In this document: one piece after another, positions 1 through 7,218 of the stretch | Layout: every line of letters begins with the position of its first letter | How positions within the stretch are numbered: position 1 is the first letter of the stretch | Assembly (NCBI RefSeq): GCF_002835465.1 | Contig: NZ_PIZM01000007.1 | Coordinates: 1 to 64,000 of the forward strand | DNA length: 64,000 nt | Reading direction: 5' to 3' | DNA from: Psychromonas sp. psych-6C06 | Lineage (GTDB): Bacteria > Pseudomonadota > Gammaproteobacteria > Enterobacterales > Psychromonadaceae | Translations under genes and position numbers: made by a program | Notes under the pieces: generated by a model | The model's input: only the letters and a program-made list of their open reading frames with translations | The model's database searches: none | What the model was told of the DNA's origin: nothing

Positions 1-2
1 GG

Positions 3-260
3 GCACCAGTTAATAAAGAAAGTGGCAGTTACGAAGGTCAACGAAATATACGAGGAGGCCGTCATAAAATCCGCACAGTGATGTACATGGCAATGATGTC
101 AGCGATGCAATGCAACCCCGTTTTCAAAACTACATATCAACGCTTATTGGAGGCTGGAAAGCCAAAGAAAACAGCAATAATTGCGTGCGTGCGCAAGATG
201 ATTGTTATCTTAAATTCGATGGTAAGAGATGGTGCCATGTGGGATCCTAAAATGAGTTAA
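3..260 (+). CDS. IS110-family transposase, C-terminal fragment (cut by window edge)
   Basis: The frame is open from the window edge to TAA at 258-260, giving about 85 residues. The segment RGGRHKIRTVMYMAMMSAMQ followed by NPVFK, then GKPKKTAIIACVRKMIVILN, is the typical end of the Transposase_20 domain of IS110/IS116/IS902 transposases (DEDD plus serine chemistry). The first in-frame ATG is at 78, but the homology runs upstream of it, so the true start lies outside the window. Whether the element is intact cannot be judged from here. Confidence 0.8.
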   Translation, partial: APVNKESGSYEGQRNIRGGRHKIRTVMYMAMMSAMQCNPVFKTTYQRLLEAGKPKKTAIIACVRKMIVILNSMVRDGAMWDPKMS

Positions 261-288
261 AATTAGGATTTGACACCATAGTCACTTG

Positions 289-558
289 TTAGATTTTAAA
301 CACAGCTCGCCAACTTGAGGATAATAATGTAGCTAAGACACTCTCTGCAACTGCGCTATTTTCTGACTCTAAGGCATACATTCGCGGATTATCGTTATAA
401 AAATATAACGCCTCTTCTGTGTTTGATGCTTCAATTGCTTGACTACTGAGTGTGAAACCTTGTTCGGTCAAAGACTCATATTCATCTTTTGAGTCTGAAG
501 TGCCACACTCTACAGCAACGAATAAATCACCTTTTTTGAAAATCACATATTGCGACAT
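289..558 (-). CDS. Small protein of unknown function (89 aa)
   Basis: I do not recognise the family. The protein starts MSQYVIFKKGDLFVAVECG, is acidic and has no signal peptide or membrane segment. A good ribosome-binding site (AGGAG on the minus strand, about 6 nt before the ATG at 558) supports a real gene. It lies between an IS110 remnant and a repeat element, so it may be accessory DNA. No neighbour suggests a function. Confidence 0.5.
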   Translation of the reverse strand: MSQYVIFKKGDLFVAVECGTSDSKDEYESLTEQGFTLSSQAIEASNTEEALYFYNDNPRMYALESENSAVAESVLATLLSSSWRAVFKI

Positions 559-720
559 ATATACTCCTACTAAATATTTAACAAGTAAAACTAATCATGG
601 GAATTGATAGCCCCTCCATATTAACAACACGATCCCAAAATGACATCAATATGTACTTAAACTGCCCGCCATCTTCCAGAGTATTCAGACTATTTTCACC
701 ATTTGGTATTATCTAAATAC

Positions 721-1270
721 CTAGTTCTTCTACGCTCATCCAGTCGATATTTAAACTTACTGTGCAGATATTTCACCTTGTCGGCGACATTACTTTCTCT
801 CAACAGCAAGAGAAAGTAAGCAAAGAGTGCCGTTCCGAAACGTTTTTGGTCTTGCTAAATAAATTCCTTTATACGCACCAGCTCGGACCGCACCTCCATG
901 TGCGGAACCGAACTTAGTCGAGGCATCCATGCCTCAACTTGCTAAAGAAATTGATTTATCAAGAAAAACGTAAACGAAAACTTTGTGTATCCGTATTGAG
1001 CTTTTATACCGGAAAAGATTCTAGGTTTTACTATTTGAAAGTGCGTTATGTGCAATCAGGACGTGCAAATCAGAAAATGCTGGGCGGCCTTTCTTTGGAA
1101 CACTTTTCTTTGGCCGTTCAAAGAGCATGCTTATTTATCCTTCGAAACATGTTTCGAGTCTAAAACGCTTACTCGCCAAAGGCGAAACACCCACTAAGAA
1201 ATACCGAACAGTAAAAATTTTAGCTCTGTACTTTATGCATAAGGAAAAGATAGGTACTGAGTTACAATAA
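721..1270. repeat. Degenerate copy A of a ~550-630 bp inverted-repeat element
   Basis: This stretch resembles 47101-47733 over most of its length. Shared blocks include GCTCATCCAGTC (733), a palindromic AGTAA-rich segment at about 785-820, AAGTGCCGTTCC-like sequence (near 826-837), GGCCTTTCTTTGG (1086), CTCGCCAAAGGCGAAACACC (1172) and TAAAAATTTTA (1211). The left and right parts are imperfect inverted repeats of each other. A 74-codon open frame inside (939-1163) lies on the repeat and has no protein-like features, so it is not called. Apart from this element, 559-1318 shows nothing I can identify. Confidence 0.6.
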
Positions 1271-1318
1271 TTTTTATAAGTAAGGTTAAACAGCTATTTA
1301 CTGGATTTTCCATCACCC

Positions 1319-1346
1319 ACAAAAAAGGGAAGCGATGCTTCCCTTG
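1319..1346 (-). terminator. Rho-independent terminator of the disulfide reductase gene
   Basis: Perfect 9-bp stem AAGGGAAGC/GCTTCCCTT (1325-1333 and 1337-1345) with a 3-nt loop. On the minus strand it is followed by a run of T. It lies 22 nt beyond the stop codon at 1368. Confidence 0.85.
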
Positions 1347-1367
1347 TTATCCTAGTATTCTAAAGCA

Positions 1368-3026
1368 TTAATAGTTAACCGATTTCCAGGTTTTAAAACC
1401 GCCTGTTAAGTTTTTCACGTTATAACCTAAATTTTTCAATAGTGTTGATGCCACGTGTCCACGTAAGCCAACCTGACAATATACAAGAATCTCTTTTTGT
1501 TTATCAAGCTTACATAAGTTTGCACGCAAATCATCAACCGGTATATTGATAGCGCCCGGGATCATGCCCATATTATCGACTTCTTGATGAGTACGAACAT
1601 CAATTAATAACTGATTATCATCTAACGCTTCTAGCTTATCGCAATGAAAGATAACCTCATCACCTTTCATCACATTACTTGCTAATAAACCCGCTTGATT
1701 TACAACATCACGCGCGGATCCAAAAGGTGGCGCATAACATAGTTCTAAATCCTGTAGATCATAAACAGTCAAACCTGCACGTTGAGCAACAGAAAGTACA
1801 TCAATTCGCTTATCAACCCCATCCTTACCCACTGCTTGAGCACCTAAAATCTTACCGGTTTCAGGGTTAAACAATAATTTTAAACTAACAGGGTGCGCAC
1901 CGGGGTAGTAACTCGCATGGCTCATCGCGTGTACGTATACTTTTTCATAAGACATTTTTTTGCGCTGTAATGTTTTTTCATTCATTCCCGTTGATGCAAC
2001 GGCTAAATCGAATACTTTACAAATCGCTGTCCCCTGAGTTTTATTGTAGACCTCTGCACTACCAAAAATAACATTCGCAGCCAAACGACCTTGACGGTTT
2101 GCAGGCCCCGCTAAGGGTGAAAGCATTGCATCGCCAGTCACAAATTCAGGTGTTTCAATCGCATCACCAACAGCAAAGATTGCTTCATCGCTAGTTTGCA
2201 TCTGCTTATTAACTTTAATGCCACCAAACTCGCCAAGCTCAAGTTCAGCTTGAACAGCAAGCGCAGTCTCAGGCTTAACACCAACCGCCATAATCAATAG
2301 ATTAGTTTCCAGTGTTGAGCCGTCATTTAAGGTTAACGACAGATTATTATCTTGCGGGGTAGACTCGGCCACTTTTTGTAACGCTTTTCCTAATTTAAGT
2401 TCAACGTTATGTTGGACTAACTCTTCATGCAATACATTGGCTATCTCAATATCAACAGGCGCCATTACTTGTGGTGCTAACTCAACAAGCGTCACGGCAA
2501 TATCTCGATGACGAAGTGCTTCCACCATTTCCAGACCGATAAATCCACCGCCACAAACTGTTGCATGCGCAGGTTTATTAACTTCAATAGCATGAATAAT
2601 CGCATCCATATCAGGAATATTACGCAACGTATGCGTTAAGTGATTTTTAACGCCTGCAATAGGTGGCACAAAAGGACCAGCGCCAGGGCTAAGAATTAAC
2701 GCATCGTAAGATTCGATATACTCTTTTTGCGCTAAGATATCGCGAACAGTAACCGTTTTGGCTTCTTTATTAATACTTAATATCTCATTTTGAACTCGAA
2801 TATCAACGTTAAAACGCGCCTTAAAGCTTTGTGGAGTTTGCAGTAACAGCTTATCGCGTAGCTCTATTTCACCGCCAATGTGATACGGCAACCCACAGTT
2901 TGCAAAAGAGATATAAGGGCCTCGTTCAAAAACAATGATCTCCGCAGATTCATCTAATCGACGAGCACGAGCAGCAGCTGAAGCGCCACCAGCGACACCA
3001 CCAATAATTAATATTTTTTTAGACAT
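1368..3026 (-). CDS. FAD/NAD(P)-dependent CoA-disulfide (persulfide) reductase with C-terminal rhodanese domain
   Basis: The 552-residue protein has an FAD Rossmann motif at its N-terminus (IIGGVAGGASAAARARRL), the single active-site cysteine in SFANCGLPYHIGG (about residue 43), a second nucleotide-binding fold near 160 (CGGGFIGLEM), the FAD motif AVGDAIE, and a rhodanese domain from about 455 with the active-site loop VYCQVGLRGH. This is the architecture of CoA-disulfide reductase-rhodanese fusions (Shewanella Npsr, Bacillus CoADR-RHD), which reduce CoA polysulfides, persulfides or elemental sulfur. It follows the DUF2892 gene on the same strand and shares a promoter region with the ArsR-type sensor at 3471, so sulfane-sulfur detoxification or use is likely. 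The physiological substrate is an inference. Confidence 0.9.
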   Translation of the reverse strand: MSKKILIIGGVAGGASAAARARRLDESAEIIVFERGPYISFANCGLPYHIGGEIELRDKLLLQTPQSFKARFNVDIRVQNEILSINKEAKTVTVRDILAQKEYIESYDALILSPGAGPFVPPIAGVKNHLTHTLRNIPDMDAIIHAIEVNKPAHATVCGGGFIGLEMVEALRHRDIAVTLVELAPQVMAPVDIEIANVLHEELVQHNVELKLGKALQKVAESTPQDNNLSLTLNDGSTLETNLLIMAVGVKPETALAVQAELELGEFGGIKVNKQMQTSDEAIFAVGDAIETPEFVTGDAMLSPLAGPANRQGRLAANVIFGSAEVYNKTQGTAICKVFDLAVASTGMNEKTLQRKKMSYEKVYVHAMSHASYYPGAHPVSLKLLFNPETGKILGAQAVGKDGVDKRIDVLSVAQRAGLTVYDLQDLELCYAPPFGSARDVVNQAGLLASNVMKGDEVIFHCDKLEALDDNQLLIDVRTHQEVDNMGMIPGAINIPVDDLRANLCKLDKQKEILVYCQVGLRGHVASTLLKNLGYNVKNLTGGFKTWKSVNY

Positions 3027-3093
3027 GCTTTTCCCTCAAGAAAAAATTTATAAAAGTGTAAAAGATAATTGAAAATAGTATTTAATATTTATC

Positions 3094-3117
3094 TCCCCCG
3101 ACCTATTGGTTGGGGGA
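3094..3117 (-). other. Hairpin between the DUF2892 and reductase genes
   Basis: Imperfect stem of TCCCCC...GGGGGA with an inner ACC/GGT pairing and a TATT loop. It has no T-run, so it is more likely an mRNA-stabilising or processing structure within the operon than a terminator. Confidence 0.4.
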
Positions 3118-3132
3118 AAGGATTTTTAGCTT

Positions 3133-3333
3133 TTATTTTTCAGCTTCTGGTTTACAACCAAGTTTTTTTAGAAAAAAAACCGCTGGGCAAATACCGGTAA
3201 ATGCGCTTTGTAATAAGTTAGCGCCGGCAAAAACCGTCAACCAAAAAAAGTTAGGATGAACAAATTGCGTTAATAAAACTGACAATAACACCATCGTTCC
3301 TGCGAGCACTCTAATACCATTTTCAATTGTCAT
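3133..3333 (-). CDS. DUF2892 inner-membrane protein (YgaP membrane-domain type)
   Basis: The 66-residue protein has two hydrophobic segments (about residues 9-23 and 29-55) and the motif GICPAVFFLKKLGC, typical of DUF2892 and the membrane part of E. coli YgaP. In YgaP this part is joined to a rhodanese domain; here the rhodanese is in the next gene of the operon. DUF2892 proteins recur beside persulfide regulators and YeeE/YedE transporters. The role in sulfur handling is inferred from that context. Confidence 0.85.
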   Translation of the reverse strand: MTIENGIRVLAGTMVLLSVLLTQFVHPNFFWLTVFAGANLLQSAFTGICPAVFFLKKLGCKPEAEK

Positions 3334-3376
3334 TTTTTAAACCCTTTTTATTAAAAACAAGTCAATCATAAACCCC

Positions 3377-3398
3377 TTAATTAGAAAAGTCTAATTAA
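3377..3398. promoter_or_regulatory. Candidate operator 1 of the ArsR-type sulfur sensor
   Basis: Perfect inverted repeat TTAATTAGA-N4-TCTAATTAA in the divergent intergenic region, 44 nt upstream of the DUF2892 start (3333) and 73 nt before the regulator start (3471). AT-rich palindromes of this type are the usual operators of BigR/SqrR/YgaV-class ArsR repressors. Binding by this regulator is inferred from position and symmetry. Confidence 0.6.
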
Positions 3399-3438
3399 TC
3401 TTTTGCTAAATTAGCTTGAAGATAATTATTTACAACGG

Positions 3439-3456
3439 TAGTATGGCAACATACTA
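3439..3456. promoter_or_regulatory. Second palindrome just upstream of the ArsR-type regulator
   Basis: Perfect 7-bp inverted repeat TAGTATG-N4-CATACTA, 14 nt before the ATG at 3471. It would overlap the transcript start or leader of the regulator gene. Its half-sites differ from those of the palindrome at 3377, so it could be a hairpin or a different protein's site. Confidence 0.4.
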
Positions 3457-3470
3457 ACAAAGGGTGAACT

Positions 3471-3776
3471 ATGGATAACAAATTAGCACTAATTCATGAC
3501 AAAGCGAAAGAGGTCAGTGAACTTTTGAAACTGATGGCACATGCTGACCGAATGGTCGTATTGTGTTTATTATCTGATGGAGAGATGGGGGTTTCAGAGT
3601 TACGTGAGCACACTAAACTTAGCCAGTCTGCCTTTTCACAACACCTAGGTGTCTTACGAAAAAACAACCTTGTAAAAATACGTAAAGAGTCACAACAAGT
3701 ATTTTATTCTATTGCTGATGAACGTGTCAGTGTCCTGCTTAGCGCCCTTCAGGCTGCGTTTTGCCCCAGTGACTAA
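3471..3776 (+). CDS. ArsR-family transcriptional regulator, persulfide-sensor type (BigR/SqrR/YgaV-like)
   Basis: The 101-residue winged-helix protein has the recognition-helix region KLSQSAFSQHLGVLR and the wing KIRKESQQVFYSI. It has exactly two cysteines, C32 (in VLCLL) and C98 (in AFCPSD). The 66-residue spacing equals that of the redox pair in SqrR (C41/C107), which forms a polysulfide bridge on reaction with persulfides. The gene is divergent from the reductase operon and precedes two YeeE/YedE genes. It is likely a repressor released by sulfane sulfur, acting on both sides of the intergenic region. Confidence 0.85.
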   Translation: MDNKLALIHDKAKEVSELLKLMAHADRMVVLCLLSDGEMGVSELREHTKLSQSAFSQHLGVLRKNNLVKIRKESQQVFYSIADERVSVLLSALQAAFCPSD

Positions 3777-3806
3777 CATTAAAAAATAAATAATTAGGAG
3801 TCTTTC

Positions 3807-4229
3807 ATGGATAACTTTACACCTTGGACATCATTGGCCGGGGGGGCTTTGCTTGGCCTTTCAGCAGCATTATTGATGTTATTCAGTGGTAAAATAGCAG
3901 GAATTAGTGGTGTCATTGGTGGCTTGTTAAGCCCTAAAAAACATGAGTCAAGCTGGCGAGCAGCCTTTCTAACCGGCATGATTTTAAGCTTTTTAATCGT
4001 TGCGCCATTAGGGTTTACATTACCAGATATTAGCGGTGAAAACATTTTAGTGGTTTCACTGGCCGGACTCTTAGTTGGTTTTGGCACCCGCCTGGGCAAT
4101 GGTTGCACTAGTGGACATGGCATTATTGGTATGGGGCGATTTTCAAAACGATCTATTTATGCCACCCTCACATTTATGGCCTCGGCAATTGTAATGGTGT
4201 ATTTACGCGGTTTAGTTGGAGTTACTTAG
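3807..4229 (+). CDS. YeeE/YedE family membrane protein, first half-transporter (PmpA-like)
   Basis: The 140-residue protein has about four hydrophobic helices and the YeeE/YedE (DUF395) signature RLGNGCTSGHGIIGMGRFSK, whose cysteine is conserved in thiosulfate and sulfur-compound channels such as YeeE/TsuA. Full-length YeeE is about twice this size; here it is split over two adjacent genes, as in PmpA/PmpB pairs next to BigR-type regulators. A good Shine-Dalgarno sequence (AGGAG at 3796) precedes the ATG. The next gene starts 1 nt after its stop, so the two are translationally coupled. Confidence 0.88.
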   Translation: MDNFTPWTSLAGGALLGLSAALLMLFSGKIAGISGVIGGLLSPKKHESSWRAAFLTGMILSFLIVAPLGFTLPDISGENILVVSLAGLLVGFGTRLGNGCTSGHGIIGMGRFSKRSIYATLTFMASAIVMVYLRGLVGVT

Positions 4230-4230
4230 T

Positions 4231-4707
4231 ATGTCAAAATCAAAAAAAATTCGCATTTTAATGGGGTGGATTTCAGGAGCCCTATTTGGCAGCGGTATGA
4301 TCATCTCAGGTATGGTTGACCCCAATAAAGTGATTGGCTTTTTAAATATTAGTGGAGACTGGGATCCAAGTTTAATGTTTGTCATGGGTGGCGCTTTAGC
4401 CGTATTTACCCCTATTTATCATTTAGTAATTAAAAAGCGTAAAACAGCGATTAGTGGCGATGCCTTTACTTGGACTAGCAATACAAAAGTTGATGGCACT
4501 TTAATATGGGGCGCGATTATTTTTGGTGCAGGCTGGGGGTTAGCGGGGTTCTGCCCAGGCCCAGCTATGGCAAGTATTGGTGGAGGAACCAATATTATTC
4601 TAGCTTTTACGCTGAGCATGTTAGTGGGCATTGTACATGCTAATCAATACCTAGCAGGTCGCTTTCCGCTCCCTTTTGTCGGATACCGAAAAAACTGCCA
4701 AGATTAA
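4231..4707 (+). CDS. YeeE/YedE family membrane protein, second half-transporter (PmpB-like)
   Basis: The 158-residue protein has about four hydrophobic segments and the second YeeE/YedE signature GAGWGLAGFCPGPAMASIGGG, again with a conserved cysteine. I chose the ATG at 4231, directly after the TAG of the upstream gene, over an in-frame TTG at 4216, because a start there gives the usual MSKSKKIR-type N-terminus. With the preceding gene it probably forms one import channel for thiosulfate or another sulfane-sulfur compound. The substrate is not shown by sequence. Confidence 0.87.
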   Translation: MSKSKKIRILMGWISGALFGSGMIISGMVDPNKVIGFLNISGDWDPSLMFVMGGALAVFTPIYHLVIKKRKTAISGDAFTWTSNTKVDGTLIWGAIIFGAGWGLAGFCPGPAMASIGGGTNIILAFTLSMLVGIVHANQYLAGRFPLPFVGYRKNCQD

Positions 4708-4730
4708 TAATATTAAATCAATTAACACTA

Positions 4731-4912
4731 GGGTCTGTTGATCTTTCGAGTTTATTTTTGCAACAATTTGTTGGCTATTGCTGTAATGACTTCGTCAATT
4801 CCACGCAATACAAAATAAAGAGACATTTTGCTGCTTATGCCGTGTGGTTATTCCACATCAATAGGTTAAAACGCAGTAAAAATGGCCAACAAAATTTAAA
4901 CGGCAAAGATCC
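4731..4912. mobile_element. MITE-like inverted-repeat element, copy A
   Basis: The segment begins GGGTCTGTTGATCTTT and contains TTTGTTGGCTATTGCTGTAAT near its left end. Its right end is the imperfect reverse complement (TTTACTGC... AACAAAATTTAAACGGCAAAGATC read on the + strand as GCAGTAAAAATGGCCAACAAAA onward). It has no transposase. The same left end (CTAGGGTCTGTTGATCTTT) occurs at 18950. The expected terminal bases after AAAGATC are replaced by a C-tract. An open frame of 68 codons over it is not protein-like. Confidence 0.6.
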
Positions 4913-4921
4913 CCCCCCCCC
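4911..4921 (+). repeat. Homopolymeric tract of 11 C
   Basis: Eleven consecutive C residues in an otherwise AT-rich intergenic region, about 130 nt upstream of the secreted-protein gene at 5049 and directly at the right end of the MITE-like element. A slippage-prone tract at this distance could alter promoter spacing, or may only be a mutational or sequencing curiosity. Confidence 0.9.
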
Positions 4922-5048
4922 TACTTTCATGATTACCGCCCTATTTCATGAAACTAGGGTTTAGCTAGCCCACAGATTTTCCTTTTTTGTCTTTACAAAA
5001 TCCTCAGCGCATTCTTTACTAACATCATTATAAAAATGGAGAATTACT

Positions 5049-5615
5049 ATGAATCAAAAACAGTTAATAACCGGACTGATATTAGGTGCTGGCTTAACAT
5101 TCTCAGCATCAAGCTTTGCAGATGAAATTGTATTTACAGAAGATTTTAGCGGTGACTTTTCAAAGTGGCTTGGTAAAGAAGTTGAAGTTGATACGCCAAA
5201 AGGGAGTAAATTACAAAATTTAGACGTTTTGAGTAAAATTGTTGATGATCCTGTTCGTGAGGGAAAGAAAGCGGCTCAATCTACAGTGAAAGTATTTGGT
5301 GGCGACTTTATTAGTAAAGAAAGCTTTACACCGGGTAAATACACGCTCAGCTTTGATTACATGGGAACCTGTAAGCGAGACTGTGGCGGAGTAGTTGGTT
5401 ATGGAGAAGGGTTCCCTGGTGTTAAACATCATTGGCTAGCAGGAACGACGCGTGCTTTTCCGAAAGGGCTACGTGATAATAAAGGTTGGAAACGTTACGA
5501 GTTAGCGTTTAAAGCTAATTATGATTTCCATGTTATTTTCGAACAATGGACCGACTCAATTGGTGAAGAGGGAACGGTATTCTTTGCAGATATTGAGCTT
5601 AAGAAACACGATTAA
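5049..5615 (+). CDS. Secreted protein of unknown function, probable beta-sandwich
   Basis: The 188-residue protein has a clear signal peptide (cleavage probably after SASSFA, residue 24). The mature part begins DEIVFTEDFSGDFSKW and ends EGTVFFADIELKKHD, a pattern seen in jelly-roll, carbohydrate-binding-like domains (FxxDFSG start, FxDIEL final strand). Two cysteines lie close together in GTCKRDCGG (about residues 110-114). I cannot name a family. A good ribosome-binding site (GGAG) lies about 8 nt before the ATG. The gene stands alone and converges on the diguanylate cyclase gene. Confidence 0.75.
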   Translation: MNQKQLITGLILGAGLTFSASSFADEIVFTEDFSGDFSKWLGKEVEVDTPKGSKLQNLDVLSKIVDDPVREGKKAAQSTVKVFGGDFISKESFTPGKYTLSFDYMGTCKRDCGGVVGYGEGFPGVKHHWLAGTTRAFPKGLRDNKGWKRYELAFKANYDFHVIFEQWTDSIGEEGTVFFADIELKKHD

Positions 5616-5640
5616 AGATTATTAATGAGGAATAGGCCCG

Positions 5641-7218
5641 CTATTCCTCATTATAAACATAACAGTTTCTGCCATTAGCTTTGGCTTTGTATAACGCACT
5701 ATCAGCACGCTTTATTAGCCTTTCAATGAGTTCCCCCTGCCATCTTATTGCCCCACCGATACTAATAGTTAGCGGTCTACCCGGTAAGAGATCAGACCAA
5801 TAAGCAACTTCTACTGCATTGCGAATTCGTTCTGCTAACCCCATTAGTTGTAATTCATTGGTTTCACATAAAATAATAACAAACTCTTCGCCACCAAATC
5901 GAATCACACTGTCAATTGGACGTATCTCTGAAGTTAATATATTAGCTAGCCTTTTTAAAACATGATCGCCAATTTGATGTGAGAAATCATCATTAACAGT
6001 TTTAAAATGATCAGCATCTATCATCAGTAGGGCATAGCTTTCATTATCATGTTTATTTTTTAAGGTTTCATCCATCCATCTACGATTGTAAACTTCGGTC
6101 AAAGGGTCAGTGAAAACATCATGCTGGAGTCGCTCAACCATATCATGTTGATCTTCAACCTGATCTTTTAACTCTTTATTTTCCAGTTGTGTATGCTGTA
6201 TTAACAATAAGCGCTGTTGCTTAGCCAATTTATTAAAGTATTCACATTCTAGGGTGCCAACAGGTATTTTATCTATCAAAGATAATTCAATGGCATGGGC
6301 TACTTTTTCATGCTTTAGTGCCATTTCAAATTCACCTAATTGTGCATAAGCATCACTCATTGCGTCATTAAACTTTTGCTCTAAGAAATCCAGACCAACA
6401 CCTTTAATACCTAGGAAAGTATCACTAAGTAAAGAGACAGCTTGATGGGCTTGGTTATCTGCAATTAAACAATTGCCATGCTCTAGTAAAAGCATGCTAC
6501 GAGTCCAAGTTTCTCCGCCATTTTTTAATAATTGATTACCTTTTTCTATCGCCTCTAAAGCCTCTTTTATATGATCCGTTTGACGTAATATCTTAGCTTT
6601 ATATAAATGTATTAATGCTTCAAATTCCAGCACAATTTCAAGCGTTTCATTACTAGCGCAAAAGTCTAAATATTTCTGTGCTTTATCATATTTTTTCAGT
6701 GATATATAACAGGCAACAATATGAAAGTTTAATCGAGCATGAGTAGTACCTGACTTAGATTTTTTAGAAAGCAGTTCAGCTTGGTTAAAAAAGTTTAATG
6801 CGCCACTATGCTCTGCGACAATCTCAAGCATTGATCCGATGCCCAAAAGTGCTTGGATGAAGAAGTCAACGTGTCCGACCTCAGCGCTGTATTCAGCAAC
6901 ACTCAGCCAATTTTGTGCAGCTTGCTCATATAAGCCAAGGTCATTGTTACGATAACTAAGGGTGGATAAAACCTGTAATCTGTCATCCGGTAAGGTATCT
7001 GTAGAAAAAAGGGCGATTGCTCTTTCTAAAGAAGCTACACTTTCATCGGTGTAACCTAGCTCAATCAGTATTTCCGACAGTAATAATTCACCATGTAGTT
7101 TTTCATTATTACGATAAGCTATTTTATCCACAAATTTTTTACATAATACTAGCGCTTCATTGAGGTTGTTATTTTTAAATTGCTTTCGTGCTTGTTGTAA
7201 CAAAGGCATATTTCCCAT
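5641..7218 (-). CDS. TPR-repeat diguanylate cyclase (GGDEF domain)
   Basis: The 525-residue protein is cytoplasmic, without membrane segments. Residues 1 to about 330 are TPR-like helical repeats, about 335-365 form a coiled coil, and the GGDEF domain occupies about 365-525: DPLTEVYNRRW, DADHFKTVND, and the active-site motif GGEEF within VIRFGGEEFVIIL. An RxxD inhibitory-site motif (RPID) lies five residues before GGEEF. It should make c-di-GMP and be subject to product inhibition. Its start codon overlaps the stop of the upstream TPR gene by one nucleotide (TAATG), so the two are coupled and probably interact. Confidence 0.92.
   Translation of the reverse strand: MGNMPLLQQARKQFKNNNLNEALVLCKKFVDKIAYRNNEKLHGELLLSEILIELGYTDESVASLERAIALFSTDTLPDDRLQVLSTLSYRNNDLGLYEQAAQNWLSVAEYSAEVGHVDFFIQALLGIGSMLEIVAEHSGALNFFNQAELLSKKSKSGTTHARLNFHIVACYISLKKYDKAQKYLDFCASNETLEIVLEFEALIHLYKAKILRQTDHIKEALEAIEKGNQLLKNGGETWTRSMLLLEHGNCLIADNQAHQAVSLLSDTFLGIKGVGLDFLEQKFNDAMSDAYAQLGEFEMALKHEKVAHAIELSLIDKIPVGTLECEYFNKLAKQQRLLLIQHTQLENKELKDQVEDQHDMVERLQHDVFTDPLTEVYNRRWMDETLKNKHDNESYALLMIDADHFKTVNDDFSHQIGDHVLKRLANILTSEIRPIDSVIRFGGEEFVIILCETNELQLMGLAERIRNAVEVAYWSDLLPGRPLTISIGGAIRWQGELIERLIKRADSALYKAKANGRNCYVYNEE

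Noticed and set aside
939-1163. 74-codon open frame in the repeat element
   Set aside because: Lies across repeat copy A, has no ribosome-binding site of note, no protein-like pattern, and the counterpart in copy B does not keep the frame.
3794-4123. 109-codon antisense frame over the first YeeE/YedE gene
   Set aside because: The plus-strand protein has clear family signatures and a good ribosome-binding site; the antisense frame is Pro/Lys-rich without features.
4758-4964. 68-codon open frame near the poly-C tract
   Set aside because: Covers the MITE-like element and the C-tract, which would give a run of prolines. No homology-like features.
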